Source: JAJRXC01 sp047639555
GTDB lineage: Bacteria > Actinomycetota > Acidimicrobiia > Acidimicrobiales > Aldehydirespiratoraceae
Length of the DNA: 64,000 bases
Reading direction: 5' to 3'
NCBI GenBank assembly: GCA_047639555.1
Contig: JBLIOE010000004.1
Location: forward strand, 62,001-126,000
Part shown: positions 16,987-25,972 of the stretch, piece after piece
Numbering within the stretch: the first letter of the stretch is position 1
Layout of the letters: each line of letters begins with the position of its first letter
Made by a program: the position numbers and the translations under genes
Notes under the pieces: generated by a model
Told to the model about the DNA's origin: nothing
Database searches by the model: none
What the model saw: the letters and a program-made list of their open reading frames with translations, nothing else

Positions 16987-17805
16987 ATGGAAGCCAAGCT
17001 TCAGCGTCGAGTGCAACGTTATGGATGGGACCGAGCGGCCGCCTTCTACGAGCGCTACTGGCAGACCCAGTTGGCACCCGCCCAGGCCGCCACTCTGGAT
17101 GCCGCGAGGCTCAGCCCGGGCGACTCTGTGATCGACGTTGCGTGTGGTACCGGGCTGGTGACCTTCGCGGCCGCACATCAGGTCGAACCCGGTGGCCGCG
17201 TCCTCGGCTCCGACATATCGGCCAACATGGTTGCTGCCGCGGTGGCGGCAGCTACCGACAAGGGAATCAGCAACGTTTCGTTCGAGCGTGCCGATGCCGA
17301 AGATCTTGGCTGCGAGCCGGCCAGCTTCGACGTAGCGATCTGCGCACTCGGTCTGATGTACGTGCCGTCACCAAAGAACGCCCTCCGGGAAATGTATGAG
17401 GCGTTGGGAACCGGTGGGCGGGTCAGCGTCTCGATTTGGGGCGAGCGTCGCAACTGCGGCTGGGCCGATATTTTCCCGATCGTGGACCGACGAGTTGCTT
17501 CAGATGTCTGTCCTATGTTTTTCGCGCTGGGCGCAAAGCAGTCGCTCGAGTCCGTCATGGCCGAGGTCGGGTTCCGTGACGCGACAACTACACGAATCGG
17601 CATCGACCTCGTGTACACCAATGACGAGGAAGCGCTGGGAGCAGCATTCATGGGTGGACCGGTCGCTCTTGCTTACTCCAAGTTTGACGACGCCATCAAA
17701 CACGAGGTCCACCAGGAATATCTCGAGTCAATCGCCGAGTATCGAGACGGTTCCGGCGCGTATCGAGTCCCGGGCGAGTTCGTTATCGCATCCGGCATCA
17801 AATGA
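16987..17805 (+). CDS. Class I SAM-dependent methyltransferase
   Basis: 272 residues. Motif I is VIDVACGTGLVTFAA (about 48-62), an acidic residue for the SAM ribose lies in VLGSDIS, and motif IV/post-motif is FDVAICALGLMYVPSPKNALREMYEALGTGGR, the pattern of the UbiE/Methyltransf_11 group. The start has GGAGG and overlaps the OsmC gene end within 1 base. The target is unknown; pairing with OsmC suggests a small-molecule or thiol-related function, but that is inference. Confidence 0.88.
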   Translation: MEAKLQRRVQRYGWDRAAAFYERYWQTQLAPAQAATLDAARLSPGDSVIDVACGTGLVTFAAAHQVEPGGRVLGSDISANMVAAAVAAATDKGISNVSFERADAEDLGCEPASFDVAICALGLMYVPSPKNALREMYEALGTGGRVSVSIWGERRNCGWADIFPIVDRRVASDVCPMFFALGAKQSLESVMAEVGFRDATTTRIGIDLVYTNDEEALGAAFMGGPVALAYSKFDDAIKHEVHQEYLESIAEYRDGSGAYRVPGEFVIASGIK

Positions 17806-17985
17806 CCTCTGAGCTTTGGTTCGTTCGGTAAGGGGTAGCTTCGCTTGGGCGTCCGTTAGTGGCGCTGCTGCACGCGGGCTCAACTCTTTCTGAATCCCGC
17901 AGATCTTTCAGGTCGACGTGCTCACTGCGCTGGCGGCGGGCCGACGCGGCGCACCGGGGTTCTCCCACCAAGCCGTGACGAATCG

Positions 17986-18287
17986 ATGCTTGGGAAGTCG
18001 CACGACAACCCGGTCCGACACCTGGGTGAGCACTTGTCAATCCTCATGCCGTTGGTGCGACAGGAAGCCGTTGGCTTCGAGGGCGAGACGCTCACCGCAA
18101 ACGTGGCGCTCGACATCCCAGCGACCCCATCCCGGGGCGCGTGGCGGCGCTTGGACCGCAGCGGTTGGAGGTTGCCGGTGTCCGCGCGGGGATCGAACAG
18201 ATGATCGAGATCAGCGTCACCGAATTCGTTGCTGCGCCCATCATGGATGAAGAGGCGACGCTGGACTGTCTCGCGTCACTGAGGTGA
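17986..18287 (+). pseudogene. Relic of an LLM-class (F420-type) flavin oxidoreductase
   Basis: Two frames together give a degraded luciferase-like monooxygenase. Frame one (17986 on) has DNPVRHLGEHLSILMPLVRQE then VGFEGETL, the middle region of LLM F420-dependent enzymes. After a frameshift near 18130 the third frame gives VAALGPQRLEVAG (from 18141) and a C-terminus SVTEFVAAP ... TLDCLASLR with stop at 18285-18287. The catalytic N-terminal half is missing and parts between are deleted. It lies between a methyltransferase and a PLP decarboxylase and is not translatable as one protein. Confidence 0.75.
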
Positions 18288-18305
18288 ATCGGCAAGAATG
18301 CGGTT

Positions 18306-19829
18306 ATGGCTTCCGTCAACGACCTCGCAATTCTTGAGGGTGTCATCGAACGAGCCGCCACCTACCTGACCGAGCCGCCGCAAGGGTCCGATCCGGTGAT
18401 CTCCTTCGCGTCGCCGGCTGCGCTGGCCGAGGCATTCACCACCTCAGTCGGGTTGGAGTTGGCCGACCGCTCGGACCCGCAGGCCGTAGAGGACGTGCTG
18501 GCCTCGGTCGAGCAGGTCATCGAGTATTCGATGCACACGAGTCACCCACGTTTCGTCAATCAGAACTTTGCGGGACCCGACCCCATCTCTGTCGTCGGCG
18601 ATTGGCTCGGTGCCGCGCTGAATACCACCGGGGCGACCTTCGAAGCCGCACCCGTCTTCACCCTGATGGAGAGTGCCGTGCTCAGCAAGCTCGGTCGTCT
18701 CGCCGGCTACGTCGAGCCAGAGAGCAACAAACTCCCGGAGCTGCCGCCAGGTCTCTTCTGCGCAGGTGGGTCGATGGGAACACTTCTTGCTCTCCAGCTG
18801 GCTCGCCATCGGCTTCAACCTGATGCGACGACCAAGGGCACCAACGGCGACCGCCTGGTGCTCTTCGTATCTTCGAGCGGGCACTACGCCGCGTCGAAGT
18901 CGGCGGCTTTGCTCGGGATCGGGACCGATGGGGTGGTCAAGGTCGCGACTGATCACGAAGGCGCGATGTTGCCCGCGGCATTGGACTCGGCGATCGACGG
19001 TGCGCTCGCCGCCGGCCACACACCGTTGGCCGTGATCGGCACCGCAGGAACGACGGTCACCGCGGCGTTCGATGACATCGAAGCGCTCGCCAATATCTGT
19101 GATTCCCGCGGGCTGTGGTTGCACGTCGACGGTTGTTATGGCGGGTCGGCGATGTTCTCACCGCAGCACGCCTGGCGGCTTCGCGGCGTTGAACGATCGG
19201 ATTCGTGTGTTTGGAACCTGCACAAGATGATGGGGATGACCCAGCAGTGCACGGCGCTCTTGATCAAGGACCCGACCCAGTTGGCCGCCTGTTTCGCGAC
19301 CGGAGCCGACTACCTCTTTCAGCCCGACAAGCTCAACAGTGATTACGATTCCGGCGACCGAACGTTTCAGTGCGCTCGACGGATCGATGTCCTCAAGCTT
19401 TGGTTGACGTGGAAGGTCCGTGGCGACAGCGGCTTCGCGGCGCGCATCGATCACGCCGTCGCCATGGCTGACCACACCCGCGCCCGCATCACTGAAAGCG
19501 AGGGTGCATTCGTCCCGGTGGTTTCCGGCTCGTTTACCAATGTCGTGTTCGCGTGGGTGCCCCCGCATCTACGGGGCCTTGTTCTGACCGACCACCAGCT
19601 TGACCCGGACACGCTCGATATTGCCGTCCGGACTGAACTCCACGGTGTCCCGGCCGCCGTAAAAGCACGGATGCAAGAGGAGGGCACAGGAATGATCGGC
19701 TTCCAGCCGGTGCACGGACTCAACACCTTCCGCATGATCTGTATGAGCCCCTCGCTGCAACCCGCCGACGTCGATGCCCTCCTCGAAACGATCGATGCGG
19801 CGGGACGTCACCGCCGAACGGTGAACTGA
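18306..19829 (+). CDS. PLP-dependent group II decarboxylase (aromatic/acidic amino-acid type)
   Basis: 507 residues. The PLP lysine is Lys307 in NLHKMMGM; Asp275 in LHVDGCYGGS binds the pyridine nitrogen; HPRFVNQNFAGPDPISVVGDWLGAALN (about 80-106) is the conserved N-terminal substrate region of the glutamate/diaminobutyrate/aromatic amino-acid decarboxylase group. The enzyme converts an amino acid to an amine, or may be a decarboxylase-aldehyde synthase; substrate unknown. The start at 18306 has only a weak ribosome site. No transporter or partner gene lies next to it. Confidence 0.88.
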   Translation: MASVNDLAILEGVIERAATYLTEPPQGSDPVISFASPAALAEAFTTSVGLELADRSDPQAVEDVLASVEQVIEYSMHTSHPRFVNQNFAGPDPISVVGDWLGAALNTTGATFEAAPVFTLMESAVLSKLGRLAGYVEPESNKLPELPPGLFCAGGSMGTLLALQLARHRLQPDATTKGTNGDRLVLFVSSSGHYAASKSAALLGIGTDGVVKVATDHEGAMLPAALDSAIDGALAAGHTPLAVIGTAGTTVTAAFDDIEALANICDSRGLWLHVDGCYGGSAMFSPQHAWRLRGVERSDSCVWNLHKMMGMTQQCTALLIKDPTQLAACFATGADYLFQPDKLNSDYDSGDRTFQCARRIDVLKLWLTWKVRGDSGFAARIDHAVAMADHTRARITESEGAFVPVVSGSFTNVVFAWVPPHLRGLVLTDHQLDPDTLDIAVRTELHGVPAAVKARMQEEGTGMIGFQPVHGLNTFRMICMSPSLQPADVDALLETIDAAGRHRRTVN

Positions 19830-19919
19830 CCCAGGAGAGGGGAGTGGGATCGAGAGCGGCGGCAACTGTGAGAGGGTGGACTCTGGCCAGCGTTTCAGCT
19901 CGGTCGGGGAAAGGCCTTC

Positions 19920-20036
19920 ATGGCCGGCAAAGATAAGGGCGGACGGAGCGCAAAGACTCCCGCCACAAAGACTGCGAAAGAAAAGCGGCAGACAAAGAAG
20001 GAGAAGAAGGCGACAAAGGGGGGCCTCGGCACCTAA
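19920..20036 (+). CDS. 38-residue lysine-rich basic microprotein
   Basis: A 39-codon gene from ATG 19920 to TAA 20034-20036, preceded by a GGGGAAAGG box about 5 bases upstream. The product starts MAGKDKGG and has 14 lysines, with repeats of the type TK and EKK, no cysteine and almost no hydrophobic residues; it ends GGLGT. It is followed 9 bases later by a perfect 10-bp hairpin, so the gene looks like a complete small transcription unit. Short Lys-rich proteins of this style occur widely in Actinobacteria and presumably bind nucleic acid or ribosomes; that role is inferred. Confidence 0.75.
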   Translation: MAGKDKGGRSAKTPATKTAKEKRQTKKEKKATKGGLGT

Positions 20037-20045
20037 CCCGATCGC

Positions 20046-20070
20046 CAGGGCGGCCGTACGGGCCGCCCTG
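20046..20070 (+). terminator. Perfect GC-rich hairpin after the lysine-rich microprotein gene
   Basis: CAGGGCGGCC (20046-20055) pairs perfectly with GGCCGCCCTG (20061-20070) around the loop GTACG. It lies 10 bases past the stop of the 38-codon gene. There is no long U-run, as is usual for high-GC Actinobacteria. Confidence 0.75.
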
Positions 20071-20142
20071 CACGCGATCCTTCGGGGTGGCGTATGCCGC
20101 TGGCACTCTCAACCCGAGAGGCCAGGGCTTCCATCACCGACG

Positions 20143-20170
20143 TTTTCGCCCATTGAGTTCCGGGCGAAAA
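20143..20170. repeat. Second perfect inverted repeat, 9-bp arms
   Basis: TTTTCGCCC (20143-20151) pairs with GGGCGAAAA (20162-20170) around a 10-base loop. In plus-strand reading it ends in A-run, in minus-strand reading it ends in T-run, so it could act as a terminator for minus-strand transcription (the reductase gene at 20584-21573) or as a regulatory hairpin. Confidence 0.5.
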
Positions 20171-20359
20171 TGGTCTCGATCTGGATTCGTTGCACAGCTG
20201 TGGAGCAGGCTCCCATATCGCTTCGTACGCTCGAAGCAATTCCTGAGCGACACCGGGTCTGTCAGAAAGTTTGTGGTGGGCTCATGCGGTCATTCCACCG
20301 ACCTGGTTGTAGCGCTCTGGTGGTGCGGGGACCAGAGGTGAAAGAAGGTCGCGTCGTGG

Positions 20360-20549
20360 CGCGGCTTCCTCAAGACCTCGAACAACAGTTCCTAAGTGGA
20401 GCCGTCGGCGGGCCGCCGTTGGTGATGACGTGGTCATTCACGCCACCGTTCTGAAGATGGGCAAAACGTCGGGCTACGGCGAGACACGCGACATGTTTGA
20501 AGGGTCCAGGGACTTGGTGGTCCACTCGACCTCTGAGTTCGCCTTCTAA
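20360..20549 (+). pseudogene. C-terminal relic of a PaaI-type hotdog thioesterase
   Basis: From 20421 an open frame reads GDDVVIHATVLKMGKTSGYGE then RDLVVHSTSEFAF and ends at TAA 20547-20549. This is the usual C-terminal half of PaaI/YbgC-like acyl-CoA thioesterases (G-D-x-V/x-A-x-V-x-x-x-G-K/R-T ... V-A-H-x-T-x-x-F). A possible preceding segment (PQDLEQQFLSGAV, 20365-20410) is in a different frame, implying a frameshift. The N-terminal catalytic part is not seen. No start or ribosome site belongs to it. Confidence 0.5.
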
Positions 20550-20583
20550 GCACCGACATTCACGTTTTTGGGGCGAGGGCCGG

Positions 20584-21573
20584 CTATTCGGCAGCGATGG
20601 CCGCCGCCATCTCCGTGATTGTCAATTCGGTTGCGGTCGGCTCCCAACCCAGGATGCTGACAGTGGAACTCGTGTCCAACGATGCCCGCTTCCCGATGTG
20701 CGGGAGCATTCCCTTCACATCGCGATCGAAGAGTGCCATCACCTTCAGCAAGATGGTTGGGGCCATCCGGCTCGGAACTTTGTCATGACCGGCCTCGCGA
20801 AGCACTCGAGCAACGGTGGCCATCTCAATCGGCTCTGTGGTCGACGCGATGAAACGCTGCCCCGCTGCACCGTCGGCAGTCATGGCCGCCACTTGTAGAC
20901 GGGCGACGTCACGAACGTCGACAAGGCCAATCGCGAGCTTGGGCAGCATCGGCATCTTGCCCGTGATCATGTCGGTCATCATCGCGACACTCTGCGCGTC
21001 GAGCGCGGCCCCGAGGGATGGACCAAAGACACCCGCGGGATTGATCGCGACGAGTTCCATATCGTGATCTTCAGACATCGCCCAGGCGGCTCGCTCGGCA
21101 AGAGTCTTGCTCTTGGAATAGGCGCCGATATCTGCATTGGTATCCGACCAATCGGCCGGCCCGAACTTGCCGCTCGGGTGGCCGCCGGTCACGGATGCGA
21201 CTGACGACGTGAGCACGAGGCGCTTCACGTTGGCTCGTTGTGCTGCCGCCATGACTCGCTGGGTGCCTTCGACCGCTGGCTTGATCAACTCCTGCTCGTC
21301 CTTCGGTTCGGTGAAGACAAACGGCGAGGCGACGTGAAGGACGTAGGTACAACCCACCATGGCCTCATCCCAGCCGGCGTCGGAGAGGAGGTCGGTCTCG
21401 ACGAAGCTCAGCTGGTCGACCGGTGCCACGTGCGCGATTGCCGCCTTCGTTGACGCAGCCTTGGCTTGCGAACGAACGGTGCCAACTACCTCATAGCCCT
21501 GGTTCAAGAGTTCGGCCCCGCAGTGCTGGCCGATGTAGCCGGTGATGCCGGTCACGAGTACGCGTTCGCTCAC
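20584..21573 (-). CDS. Extended SDR, dihydroflavonol-4-reductase-like aldehyde/ketone reductase
   Basis: 329 residues from a GTG at 21573. The N-terminal NAD(P) motif is VTGITGYIGQHC (TGxxGxxG); the catalytic Tyr-Lys is in AYSKSKTLAE, with LTSSVASV supplying the Ser. INPAGVFGPSLG is the DFR-group nucleotide/substrate motif. The closest well-known family are NADPH-dependent reductases such as yeast Gre2-like and plant DFR/CCR-like enzymes. A longer form from 21627 would add 18 residues that do not fit the fold. It is not in an obvious operon. Confidence 0.86.
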   Translation of the reverse strand: MSERVLVTGITGYIGQHCGAELLNQGYEVVGTVRSQAKAASTKAAIAHVAPVDQLSFVETDLLSDAGWDEAMVGCTYVLHVASPFVFTEPKDEQELIKPAVEGTQRVMAAAQRANVKRLVLTSSVASVTGGHPSGKFGPADWSDTNADIGAYSKSKTLAERAAWAMSEDHDMELVAINPAGVFGPSLGAALDAQSVAMMTDMITGKMPMLPKLAIGLVDVRDVARLQVAAMTADGAAGQRFIASTTEPIEMATVARVLREAGHDKVPSRMAPTILLKVMALFDRDVKGMLPHIGKRASLDTSSTVSILGWEPTATELTITEMAAAIAAE

Positions 21574-21707
21574 AGTGAAGATCGTTTCCGTCGGGATTCC
21601 TCGCAGCCGACAACTTACACGCACCACCCGTCGAGCCGGGTGTGCTCACGATGGCACTCAATCCGTGTGTGTAACCGGGTGGTCCCATCAGGTCCGAAAC
21701 GGTTCGG

Positions 21708-24700
21708 TCAGCCAGTCCCGCTGCTCGCGGCTGAGACACGCCAGACAAACGGACTGTGCTGCGCCGGGTCGTAGCGGCAGAACCGGCCCGTGCGAATCGA
21801 GCGGTCGAGGTGGTCGGCGAGGTTCGGATCATTCGTCCGAATACGGTCGATCGCTCGGGAGATCGAACGGCGCACGTTCACCCGCGCCTTCTCGGTCTGG
21901 TCGCCGGTGGTCCGAGACCGGCCGCCGAGTCCGAACGCCTGAATCAGTTCTGATTCGAGCTGATCGATTTCCGACTGCGCGGCTTCGGCCGTACCCAAGT
22001 CTGCGTCGCTGGTCGCTCGGTCGAGTGTGTCAACGAGTTCGAGGTACCGGGTCTGATACGCACGACGGGCCACCGCATCGATCTGGGGCCCCGTGTCACC
22101 CTCGACCAGGACAGGAAGGCCGTCAACAACGGCGTAAAGGTCGAGCGCATACCAATCCCGGTGCGGATCGGCGATCAGTCTCGCGAGGTAGTCGAGACCC
22201 TTCGAGTGCTGGACGAGATGGAGATCACGGTCGAGGCCGACGCTCCATACATCGCCGCGTCGCTCGAGCACTGCGCCCGCCGGTGTGGCGAACGTCTGCA
22301 GAACGGGTGCCGCGGCTTCGTAGTCGCCGATCAGCGTCATCCGAACCGACATTCCGACCTCATCGGCTATCGCTCCAGCGACGGATGCGTGGTGGGCGGC
22401 GCTCTTCGCGTCACCCAAACGGGCCTGAGCTATGGCGAGGGCAGCGTGGCTCCGGGCGGCCCACGGGAGGGCATGCATGCGGTCATGGATAACGAGGCTG
22501 GACTCCAGATGTTCCGCCGCTTCGATATTGCGACCAAGTCGAAGGGCGAGGAGACCGAGGTAGCGATCGAAGGACCCGATCCAGGAAGCGCTTGAGGTCG
22601 CCGACACGACACATTCGCCGCCGAACGATCTCAGCATCTCGTAGAGCTCGGCCGCACACGGGTGATCGATTGCCGTCGCCGCTTCGGATAACAGCCCCAT
22701 GGTGACCGCCCACAGGATCGTTGGTTGGTCGGAGCGAAGGGTGCCGAGCACCTCGTCGATGAGGAGTCGGGCAACCGCGTGATCGCCATCGATCGCCTTG
22801 GCCAGCGCAACGGCCGAACGCAAGGCAGGGTCTGCGATCAGCGGCACCAGTGGCTCGTATTCCGCGATGACCGCGGCGAGATCACCACGATCCCAGGCAT
22901 AGACGATGCGGACAAACTCGAGAGCCGGTGCATCGATGTCGAGGTAGTCGAGTTCCTTCAGTGTCTCGTCGAGAACGTCGTCGGCGTCTCGGTAACGGCC
23001 CTCCAGCGCTGCGACTGTGGCTCCCGCAAGTGCTTGTTGGACGCGCCCGGCGACCGACACCGGTTTGCTCGACAACAGGGCGCTCACCCGGACACGATCG
23101 GCGGACGCAAGCGCGTCAGTAAGCGCCATCCGTTGGGCCCGGATGAGGAACTCATGATCCTCGAGTTGATGGGCAATCCGGAGGGCAGTTTCGGCGTCTG
23201 CTCGTCGTTCGAGGAGTCGCTCGGGGTGAACACTTAGCGCCCGCCGCCGGGCGAGGTGGGCTTCACCGAGAAGGACTGGTTCAGTGGACTCGGTTGCAGC
23301 GGCCACCGCTCGATCCGCGGCCTCGACATCCTCGAGGAGACCACCCCGGATGTCGCCCGCAGTTGCAATTGCCGTGTTGAGGACGGCGATATCGGCCGGG
23401 TGCTCGCTCGTGCCGAACCACCGGGTAGCGATGGATAGCAGTGTGCCGGCATCGAGCGTGGAGGGGTTGGGTTCTTCCAGCCAACGCAGCCGCCCGTAAG
23501 CGCGCACGAGCCGGCGGCGCCGGGCATCGGGTGCTTGGTCGCTCGATGCCGCGGCATCGATGAGGCAACGTTCGGCTTCTGCGCCGCGTCCCATCAGCGC
23601 GAGGGCCTCGGCCTCTTCGATCAACGCCTCGGCGAGCGCACCCGCATCATCGAGCGACCGCAACATCGAGACGGCGATCCCGAAGTGGTGCACGGCTTCG
23701 CTGATGGCTCCGGTTGACCGCTCGATTCGAGCCGCCTGACAGGCCGCCTCGGCCGCGTCGAGACCGCGATGGCTGTGGGCGGCGCGCGATAGATGATGTG
23801 CGAGCGCCACGGGACTCGAACCTTCCGCTCTCAACACATCGGCGGCAATGGCGTGGAGGGCGAAGCGTTGCTCCGGCTCAAGGTCGTCGTAGATCACCTC
23901 GCGGAGGAGGCCGTGACGAAACGAGGCGATGCCGTCGGCGATCGCGATGACATCGCCGGACACGCGAGCGAGGGCGGGTCCGACTGGCGCGCCTGTCGTC
24001 ATCCGCTGCAGGACATCGATAGACGCAGACCCGAGTACGGAAAGCGCGTCGAGCGCGGGTTTGACATCAAGTGGCGCGGCGGCGACTTGTTGTCGCAACA
24101 GCGCGGCGACGTCGGGCGGTACGGGCGAGTCGGGCCGGTTCGCGCCCTGTTCGAGGAGGCGGCGCACAAAGAGCGGGTTGCCATTCGTGCGGCGGACTAG
24201 CTCCACAACGGTTGCGGTATCGAGTTCGCGCCCGGTGGCCGAAGCCAGCTCCATTACCTGCGAGCGAGACAGGCCGTCGAGAACGATCCGACTGCACCGA
24301 AACATGTCGATCGTCTCGTTGCCGGGCCGGGAGGAAGCGATGATGCTTACGCCAGCTATCGCCGGCCGACGGGAGAGGTATCCGAATAGCGAGACTGCAG
24401 TGGGGTGGGCGTAGTGAAGGTCTTCGAGCACGATAACGACGTTGCGATCACGCCCCAGGAGAATCAACCACTGGGCCACCGAACGAAACATTTCGGCCAT
24501 GTCGGGTGGACTCGGCGAGTCGTCATGGCCGGCGGAGATCACAGTCTGGTGGGGGTCGACATCACTGAGTGCTTCGAACCAGGGCCACAGACCTGGAGCG
24601 CCGTCCCATTCGCCTGCCACGCCCCAGCCGACAACGGCTCCGTCGTCAACGGCGCGAGCCCGAAAGGCCTGAAGAAGCGTGGTCTTACCCATGCCTGCAG

Positions 24701-24812
24701 GCCCGACGACGAGCATATTGCGGTCGATTGACGCCGCGGCTCGTGACGCGTCGAGCCGGCTCAGGTCGAGCGACCTTCCAACAAAGTCTGCTCCAACAGC
24801 GTTCTGTCGCAT
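21708..24812 (-). CDS. Large AAA/STAND-type ATPase with TPR-like array and C-terminal winged-helix-like region
   Basis: 1034 residues. N-terminal AAA ATPase has Walker A GPAGMGKTT (37-45) and Walker B VVIVLEDLHYAHP (123-135), the arrangement of MalT/AfsR-type regulators. The middle (about 330-800) is helical, Ala/Leu-rich and resembles TPR repeats. Near 830-880 comes a RRGDVWSVGL ... KGLDYLARLIADP block, and the C-terminus has EKARVNVRRSISRAIDRI, a helix-turn-helix-like motif seen in actinobacterial multidomain ATPases. No LuxR HTH. It probably acts as a signal-responsive regulator. It diverges from the exported-protein genes at 24905 across 92 bases. Confidence 0.8.
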   Translation of the reverse strand: MRQNAVGADFVGRSLDLSRLDASRAAASIDRNMLVVGPAGMGKTTLLQAFRARAVDDGAVVGWGVAGEWDGAPGLWPWFEALSDVDPHQTVISAGHDDSPSPPDMAEMFRSVAQWLILLGRDRNVVIVLEDLHYAHPTAVSLFGYLSRRPAIAGVSIIASSRPGNETIDMFRCSRIVLDGLSRSQVMELASATGRELDTATVVELVRRTNGNPLFVRRLLEQGANRPDSPVPPDVAALLRQQVAAAPLDVKPALDALSVLGSASIDVLQRMTTGAPVGPALARVSGDVIAIADGIASFRHGLLREVIYDDLEPEQRFALHAIAADVLRAEGSSPVALAHHLSRAAHSHRGLDAAEAACQAARIERSTGAISEAVHHFGIAVSMLRSLDDAGALAEALIEEAEALALMGRGAEAERCLIDAAASSDQAPDARRRRLVRAYGRLRWLEEPNPSTLDAGTLLSIATRWFGTSEHPADIAVLNTAIATAGDIRGGLLEDVEAADRAVAAATESTEPVLLGEAHLARRRALSVHPERLLERRADAETALRIAHQLEDHEFLIRAQRMALTDALASADRVRVSALLSSKPVSVAGRVQQALAGATVAALEGRYRDADDVLDETLKELDYLDIDAPALEFVRIVYAWDRGDLAAVIAEYEPLVPLIADPALRSAVALAKAIDGDHAVARLLIDEVLGTLRSDQPTILWAVTMGLLSEAATAIDHPCAAELYEMLRSFGGECVVSATSSASWIGSFDRYLGLLALRLGRNIEAAEHLESSLVIHDRMHALPWAARSHAALAIAQARLGDAKSAAHHASVAGAIADEVGMSVRMTLIGDYEAAAPVLQTFATPAGAVLERRGDVWSVGLDRDLHLVQHSKGLDYLARLIADPHRDWYALDLYAVVDGLPVLVEGDTGPQIDAVARRAYQTRYLELVDTLDRATSDADLGTAEAAQSEIDQLESELIQAFGLGGRSRTTGDQTEKARVNVRRSISRAIDRIRTNDPNLADHLDRSIRTGRFCRYDPAQHSPFVWRVSAASSGTG

Positions 24813-24904
24813 CGGTGGTCAACTTAGTCGTCGATCACGCTCGCACCGGTGGCGCGGTGCGAGCCAATGGAACACTGTTCCGTCGGAAGGAACGCCCATT
24901 GGTC

Positions 24905-25972
24905 ATGGGACGAATACGACGTACAACCCTGGGATCGCTCGCGGCATTGCTCTCAGTGTCGGTATTTTCCGCTGGAGCGACAGCCCAAGAAGCAGATGCT
25001 GGCGTCGGCTTCGGCGATAACGGTCAGTGGCGGGGGAGTCTCTCGTACAACGCGCTGGTGGTCTACGACGACGAGGTGGGTGCGCAGTACTACGGGCGAG
25101 GCACCTTCCAAACATCGGTATCCGCGGCTTCGGTGGAGGGATCGTTTGTCTTCGATCAAGCGACCATCACTCGGCCAACTGATCTTCCGGAGGCCTTCGC
25201 GACCGCTCAGGTATCGGGCCTGCTCACCGGCGCTGCGCTGCAGCCAGAGCTTGTCTACGACGAGATCTTCGTAACCAGCACCAGCAGCGGTGTCACGGCC
25301 GAGTTCACGTTTACCGCAGCGGAGCTCGGCAACCCGCGCATCAGCCTGGTCCCCACGACCGGGAGCTGCGGCTCCATCTCCGGCTTCTGGAATCAGGAAT
25401 TCGCTGCGGGTCTCAATGCTCAGGGCGAGTTCATCGCTGGCCGCCAGGGAACCTGGGTCGCACACCGCGTGGGTGTCGAGGTGTCTTCGGGAGTGGAGTA
25501 TGAGACGGTCATCGCCAGCATCGAGGCTGACGCGGCCGTACTGATCGAAGCGCTCCGAGAGGGCGGGCCCTGGTCAGCCGACATCGTCGGCGACGTTCTG
25601 GCCCGCGCCGAACAACTCGCGGTCAACGGTCTGCGGCGGGCCAACTGCGACCCAGAGACCGACGACACCGCTTTCCGGTCGCGAGCGTTCGCCACGGTCG
25701 CTCAGCTCCTCGAGGAGGCGGCGCTCTCCGACGGGGTGTTTGCGGACGGAATACTCGAACTCATGATCGCCGGCTACCGGTCAGGTGTGTTCGCGGCGGA
25801 CCCCGAGTTGCGGGCGTTCTATGACGGGACGTTCGAACTGATCGTCGACAACGCCATGGCCGATGGCAGCGAAACGGAGTTGGTGACTCTCTTCACTGCG
25901 GCCGTTCAGCTCGCCCGGACGGATCTCGCCCAACAGATATCGGACCTCTTGGCCGAGGGCGAGGGCTCATGA
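24905..25972 (+). CDS. Secreted protein of unknown function
   Basis: 355 residues from ATG 24905. A signal peptide is clear: RIRRTT followed by a hydrophobic core (residues about 9-25) and AGATAQEA, a good AxA cleavage site near residue 28. The mature part has a beta-rich N-terminal half (SYNALVVYDDEVG, GTFQTSVS) with a single SCGSISGFWN stretch, and a helical C-terminal half. I do not recognise a family. Its stop overlaps the start of a lipoprotein gene by 4 bases, so the two are co-translated, and both face the AAA regulator. Confidence 0.75.
   Translation: MGRIRRTTLGSLAALLSVSVFSAGATAQEADAGVGFGDNGQWRGSLSYNALVVYDDEVGAQYYGRGTFQTSVSAASVEGSFVFDQATITRPTDLPEAFATAQVSGLLTGAALQPELVYDEIFVTSTSSGVTAEFTFTAAELGNPRISLVPTTGSCGSISGFWNQEFAAGLNAQGEFIAGRQGTWVAHRVGVEVSSGVEYETVIASIEADAAVLIEALREGGPWSADIVGDVLARAEQLAVNGLRRANCDPETDDTAFRSRAFATVAQLLEEAALSDGVFADGILELMIAGYRSGVFAADPELRAFYDGTFELIVDNAMADGSETELVTLFTAAVQLARTDLAQQISDLLAEGEGS

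Noticed and set aside
17806..17985. Possible further pieces of the LLM oxidoreductase upstream of 17986
   Set aside because: I could read only vague resemblance (APGFSHQAVTNR) and no reliable frame, so the relic is limited to the clear part.
21574..21707. A short CACCCG/CGGGTG inverted repeat between two minus-strand genes
   Set aside because: Six-base arms in GC-rich sequence are expected by chance; no supporting terminator context.
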